A stretch of 64,000 bases of DNA, from contig OZ025210.1 in assembly GCA_964019055.1 (NCBI GenBank), positions 11,685,158 to 11,749,157 of the forward strand. The letters run 5' to 3'. Both the position numbers and the translations under genes were made by a program. Origin of the DNA: Anthopleura xanthogrammica. Taxonomy: Eukaryota > Cnidaria > Anthozoa > Actiniaria > Actiniidae. How positions within the stretch are numbered: the first letter of the stretch is position 1; each line of letters starts with the position of its first letter. Shown one piece after another: positions 63,201 to 64,000 of this stretch. Under the pieces are notes generated by a model. That model saw nothing but the letters and a program-made list of their open reading frames with translations, was not told the origin of the DNA and did no database searches.

Positions 63201-63371
63201 GCTTTAGCATAGAGCCAATCAGAGCGCGTTTTATAAAAAAAAAACCGTCATCCAATCAAAATACTTGTTCCATACAATGTAGAATATAAGATTTGTATGA
63301 ATAAAGAACATTCTTCAAACCTGAGTGTATTTATCGGTATCTCGTCCAACCGTTTTCATAAGACTTTTCAC
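48216..63371 (-). CDS. POLA1: DNA polymerase alpha catalytic subunit, C-terminal 19 exons (partial)
   Basis: Family B polymerase that extends primase RNA primers at origins and on lagging strands, in the nucleus. Exons, 5' to 3': 63321-63371, 62876-62916, 62106-62187, 54942-54974, 54467-54559, 53923-54011, 53622-53656, 53391-53472, 53015-53091, 52856-52911, 52431-52559, 52123-52198, 51514-51612, 50771-50874, 50404-50484, 49940-50053, 49364-49480, 48929-49016, 48216-48346. All 18 junctions keep phase, giving 525 residues to the stop. Seen: motif B end [12 protein letters not shown], motif C YGDTDS with both catalytic Asp, thumb with [19 protein letters not shown], and two C-terminal zinc modules (CKNPKC...CPQC; CEDPSC...CPRC) that bind the B subunit. 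It ends [10 protein letters not shown], as in human POLA1. The N-terminal part lies beyond the right edge. Fully intact. Confidence 0.96.
49080..49345. repeat. GGAA/GGGA purine tract (POLA1 intron)
   Basis: About 260 bp almost only A and G on the plus strand, hence a polypyrimidine run in the POLA1 transcript. Open frames on both strands are artefacts. Confidence 0.85.
49625..49830 (+). mobile_element. SINE family A
   Basis: tRNA-like head with B box GGGTTCGAGTCCCGG, then TATGTGAGTAGAGTTTC, TTGGTTCTCTCCTGTGC, TTCTCCGGGTTCTCCGG and a tail CCAAATTCCAATTCGATC. One of the best copies in the window; POLA1 intron. Confidence 0.8.
50090..50224. mobile_element. TAGACCCCTT-family MITE
   Basis: TAGACCCCTTTCACGCGACG at the left; GGACAAAACAAAAGAATTTC and TTTTGTCCTCCAAATTGAGC inside are inverted. 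Between two POLA1 exons. Confidence 0.75.
50940..51190. repeat. Composite dispersed repeat (satellite unit plus SINE head)
   Basis: Has one partial 57 bp satellite unit, then GTCGAAACGTCAGTCACCAC, CTTACCCCGACGATCACATT and a tRNA-like head on the minus strand (GGGTTCGATTCCTGGACTCG). The middle part is a repeat type I associate with anthozoan genomes (from memory). Confidence 0.5.
51795..51955. mobile_element. Foldback MITE related to 25012-25328
   Basis: TTTCAGACAACGTATTATTC at the left against GAATGACCGGTGGTCTGAAA at the right, with the loop GAATATGGATACAACTCAAA identical to the earlier element. Confidence 0.65.
52327..52459. repeat. Tandem duplication covering a POLA1 splice donor
   Basis: GAATGAGGTCACATGGTACG...ACTTACGTCACAGATGACGT occurs at 52327-52385 and again at 52401-52459, a 74 bp period with one mismatch. 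The right copy contains the end of the exon 52431-52559 and its donor GTAAGT. The left copy carries the same exon end and donor inside the intron. Confidence 0.9.
53160..53380. repeat. GGGA purine tract (POLA1 intron)
   Basis: (GGGA/GGAG)n-like tract ending 11 bp from the POLA1 exon at 53391. Same strand asymmetry as 49080-49345. Confidence 0.85.
54229..54409. repeat. (GGGCA)n pentanucleotide array, about 36 copies
   Basis: Essentially perfect CAGGGCAGGG repeat of 181 bp. It gives open frames in several directions (repeats of PALPC or GQGRA) that are not genes. Between two POLA1 exons. Confidence 0.97.
54975..56468. other. Left part of the 7.1 kb POLA1 intron
   Basis: AT-rich with a GTT/GCT microsatellite at 56281-56390. 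It must contain the promoter of the nested calmodulin-like gene on the plus strand. No coding exon is seen. Confidence 0.45.
56281..56390. repeat. (GTT/GCT)n microsatellite
   Basis: Mixed GTTGTT and GCTGTT units, about 110 bp, 80 bp before the nested EF-hand gene start. Confidence 0.85.
56469..58840 (+). CDS. Calmodulin-like protein with long acidic N-terminus, 4 exons, nested in POLA1
   Basis: Ca2+ sensor, probably cytosolic. Exons 56469-56541, 56705-57009, 57718-57859, 58563-58840; all phases match, 265 residues. Residues 1-126 are a low-complexity, acidic and Ser/Pro-rich extension ([13 protein letters not shown], later [11 protein letters not shown]) without a known domain. Residues 127-265 are a full calmodulin-type core with four EF-hands: loops [12 protein letters not shown] (138-149), [12 protein letters not shown] (174-185), [12 protein letters not shown] (211-222) and [12 protein letters not shown] (247-258). 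All are canonical except Asp at position 12 of the last loop, which still coordinates. The EF2 loop is split by the last intron at its first Asp. That intron holds a 57 bp satellite relative elsewhere and a 0.6 kb MITE. No myristoylation site or TM segment is seen. It lies wholly inside a POLA1 intron, on the opposite strand. Confidence 0.9.
57180..57655. repeat. 57 bp satellite, about eight copies
   Basis: The same unit as at 46050-46285 (AACAACCTCTGGGCTGATC, AAGTCAGGGCATGGCTAAC), with more even copies. It lies in the second-to-last intron of the calmodulin-like gene and ends about 65 bp before its third exon. Confidence 0.92.
57911..58509. mobile_element. MITE or non-autonomous transposon with AGGCTACGTTTACAC ends
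   Basis: AGGCTACGTTTACACGG at the left and GTGAAAACGAAGCCT at the right are imperfect inverted ends of a roughly 600 bp element with no coding frame, filling most of the last intron of the calmodulin-like gene. TTAA precedes the left end; the right flank reads TAAA. Confidence 0.55.
58841..59140 (+). pseudogene. Two decayed tandem copies of the last EF-hand and 3' UTR
   Basis: After the stop codon the sequence repeats the end of the gene in worn form: GAGATTGAATCGATGATCAA is echoed by GAAGGTTGAAGCGATGATAA (58910) and GAGATTGAAGCGATGATAA (59037). GGATACGAGGATTTTCAGAGG becomes GGATACGAAGATCTTCAAAGG and GGATACGAAGATTGTCAA. TAATCGATAAATACTCG recurs each time. Spacing is about 125-145 bp. Confidence 0.7.
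59141..60305. other. Spacer between the two nested EF-hand genes
   Basis: AT-rich and about 1.2 kb; no exon or named repeat seen. TTTTTAG just before 60282 could be an acceptor if the second EF-hand gene has a 5' non-coding exon. Confidence 0.4.
60306..61566 (+). CDS. EF-hand protein, 2 exons, nested in POLA1
   Basis: Exons 60306-60471 and 61253-61566, phase 1 junction, 159 residues, calmodulin-sized. The first loop [12 protein letters not shown] (20-31) has Thr at position 12 where Glu or Asp is expected. The second EF-hand has lost its loop ([11 protein letters not shown] remains of the exiting helix). The third, [12 protein letters not shown] (99-110), lacks acidic residues at positions 3, 5 and 12. 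The fourth, [12 protein letters not shown] (135-146), is canonical. So probably one strong Ca2+ site and one weak one. It lies 1.5 kb after the calmodulin-like gene in the same orientation, so likely an old tandem duplicate that lost sites, with the conserved intron in the second EF-hand region. An upstream coding exon cannot be excluded. Function unknown. Confidence 0.85.
61567..62105. other. 3' flank of the nested EF-hand gene
   Basis: AT-rich; the piece TTCTAAGCATTTGAAT occurs twice about 150 bp apart (61812 and 61958) with similar surroundings (GTGAAATTTTGAAAMAAT, GAAGAATTTTTC), a short worn tandem duplication. The next POLA1 exon starts at 62106. Confidence 0.5.
62188..62875. other. POLA1 intron
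   Basis: AT-rich, without repeat or exon that I recognise. Confidence 0.4.
62917..63320. other. POLA1 intron
   Basis: No exon or named repeat seen. It separates the exons for [17 protein letters not shown] and [13 protein letters not shown]. Confidence 0.4.
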
Positions 63372-63559
63372 CTGAAATAGAAAAATATATTCATTTTTTG
63401 CAACTTTAAAGTGTATCCACCACATGATGCTTTTTGGTCGTTTCCAGAAGTATGAGACATGCTGAATTCGTTTCCGCGATACCAAACTGAAATCACGGTT
63501 AAAAGAACGAAGAACCATTTTTGAATGGTGGTATAGGGTAAGCGTTGCAAACAAAATGA

Positions 63560-63765
63560 AAGCACGGGTCAGTGGTGTGCACTGCTAATGCTCCGCCTCT
63601 CACCAATGCGACCCGGGTTCGAGATGGTGTCGTATGTGAGTAGAGTTGCTTGTTGGTTCTCTCCTGTGCTTCAAGGGTTTTTCTCCGGGTTCTCCGGTTT
63701 TCTTCCCTCCACAAAAATCAACTTCTAAATTCCAATTCGATCTTTGGGCTTTCACCTAGCATGGA
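63560..63765 (+). mobile_element. SINE family A
   Basis: Head with GACCCGGGTTCGAGATG (B box, with some bases missing after it), then TCGTATGTGAGTAGAGTTGC, TCTCCTGTGCTTCAAGGG, TTCTCCGGGTTCTCCGG and the tail CTTCTAAATTCCAATTCGAT. Upstream POLA1 intron. Confidence 0.8.
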
Positions 63766-63767
63766 CC

Positions 63768-63946
63768 TTAAAGCTACGGACACACGGTGCAGCATTGCGT
63801 GTAATGTTGCAGGCAATCGATGTTGCGAGCCATGCCACATGACGAAATTTGTTGCACGCAATGTTGCTGAAGTAGAAAACGATCCTACTTCAGCAACATT
63901 ACCTGCAATATTGCGCGCAATGTTGCACCGTGTGTCCGGGCCTTAA
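63768..63946. mobile_element. MITE with TTAA target duplication, 171 bp
   Basis: TTAA at 63768-63771 and 63943-63946 encloses AGCTACGGACACACGGTGCA...TGCACCGTGTGTCCGGGCC. Inner blocks ATTGCG and AATGTTGC also pair around 63870. piggyBac- or Kolobok-like by target. Confidence 0.75.
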
Positions 63947-64000
63947 GGCTCTGTTCGTGATTGTCCAACGATGTAACACAGCAGCTAAAGCTGCATGGTA

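Overview
The window is a 64 kb piece of animal (metazoan) nuclear genome. Genes have many short exons with GT/AG introns, intergenic DNA is AT-rich, and introns are full of short foldback transposons, tRNA-derived SINEs and LINE tails. The gene set, the many palindromic elements and a SINE whose central part resembles the conserved Nin-type domain make a cnidarian, most likely an anthozoan (coral or sea anemone), the best guess. This is inference; no mitochondrial or ribosomal marker is present.

Layout, left to right. (1) 18-2418, minus: first two exons of a secreted or membrane Ig-domain protein that continues off the left edge. (2) 3436-6209, minus: complete two-exon F-box/leucine-rich-repeat protein; its intron holds an assembly gap and telomere-like satellite arrays. 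(3) 7488-14043, minus: twelve-exon LRR protein resembling LRRC63 with a Cys-rich C-terminus. (4) 14588-23649, plus: complete seven-exon choline-phosphate cytidylyltransferase (PCYT1), divergently transcribed from gene 3 across a 544 bp spacer. (5) 26608-29322, minus: two-exon flavin-containing monooxygenase. (6) 32010-37526, plus: six-exon gene for a 230-residue protein with a possible zinc-binding Cys/His domain; function unknown, assembled here from short exons with matching phases. (7) 39.8-46.0 kb, plus: tandem array of intronless rhodopsin-type GPCRs, one truncated copy and two intact copies about 92% identical. (8) 48216-63371, minus: nineteen C-terminal exons of the DNA polymerase alpha catalytic subunit (POLA1), continuing off the right edge. 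(9) Inside one 7.1 kb POLA1 intron, on the opposite strand, sit two EF-hand genes (56469-58840 and 60306-61566).

The genes do not form one pathway: phospholipid synthesis, DNA replication, xenobiotic oxidation, ubiquitin targeting and peptide or amine sensing are all represented. The most noteworthy features are the nested EF-hand pair inside POLA1 with decayed EF-hand repeats beside it, the GPCR array whose copies differ mainly on the outward-facing half, the unassigned Cys/His protein, the cysteine-free Ig domain, and several transposon insertions whose order or empty site can be read within the window. All exon models come from splice-signal and phase reasoning by eye; coordinates are exact where a phase match is stated and approximate for repeats.
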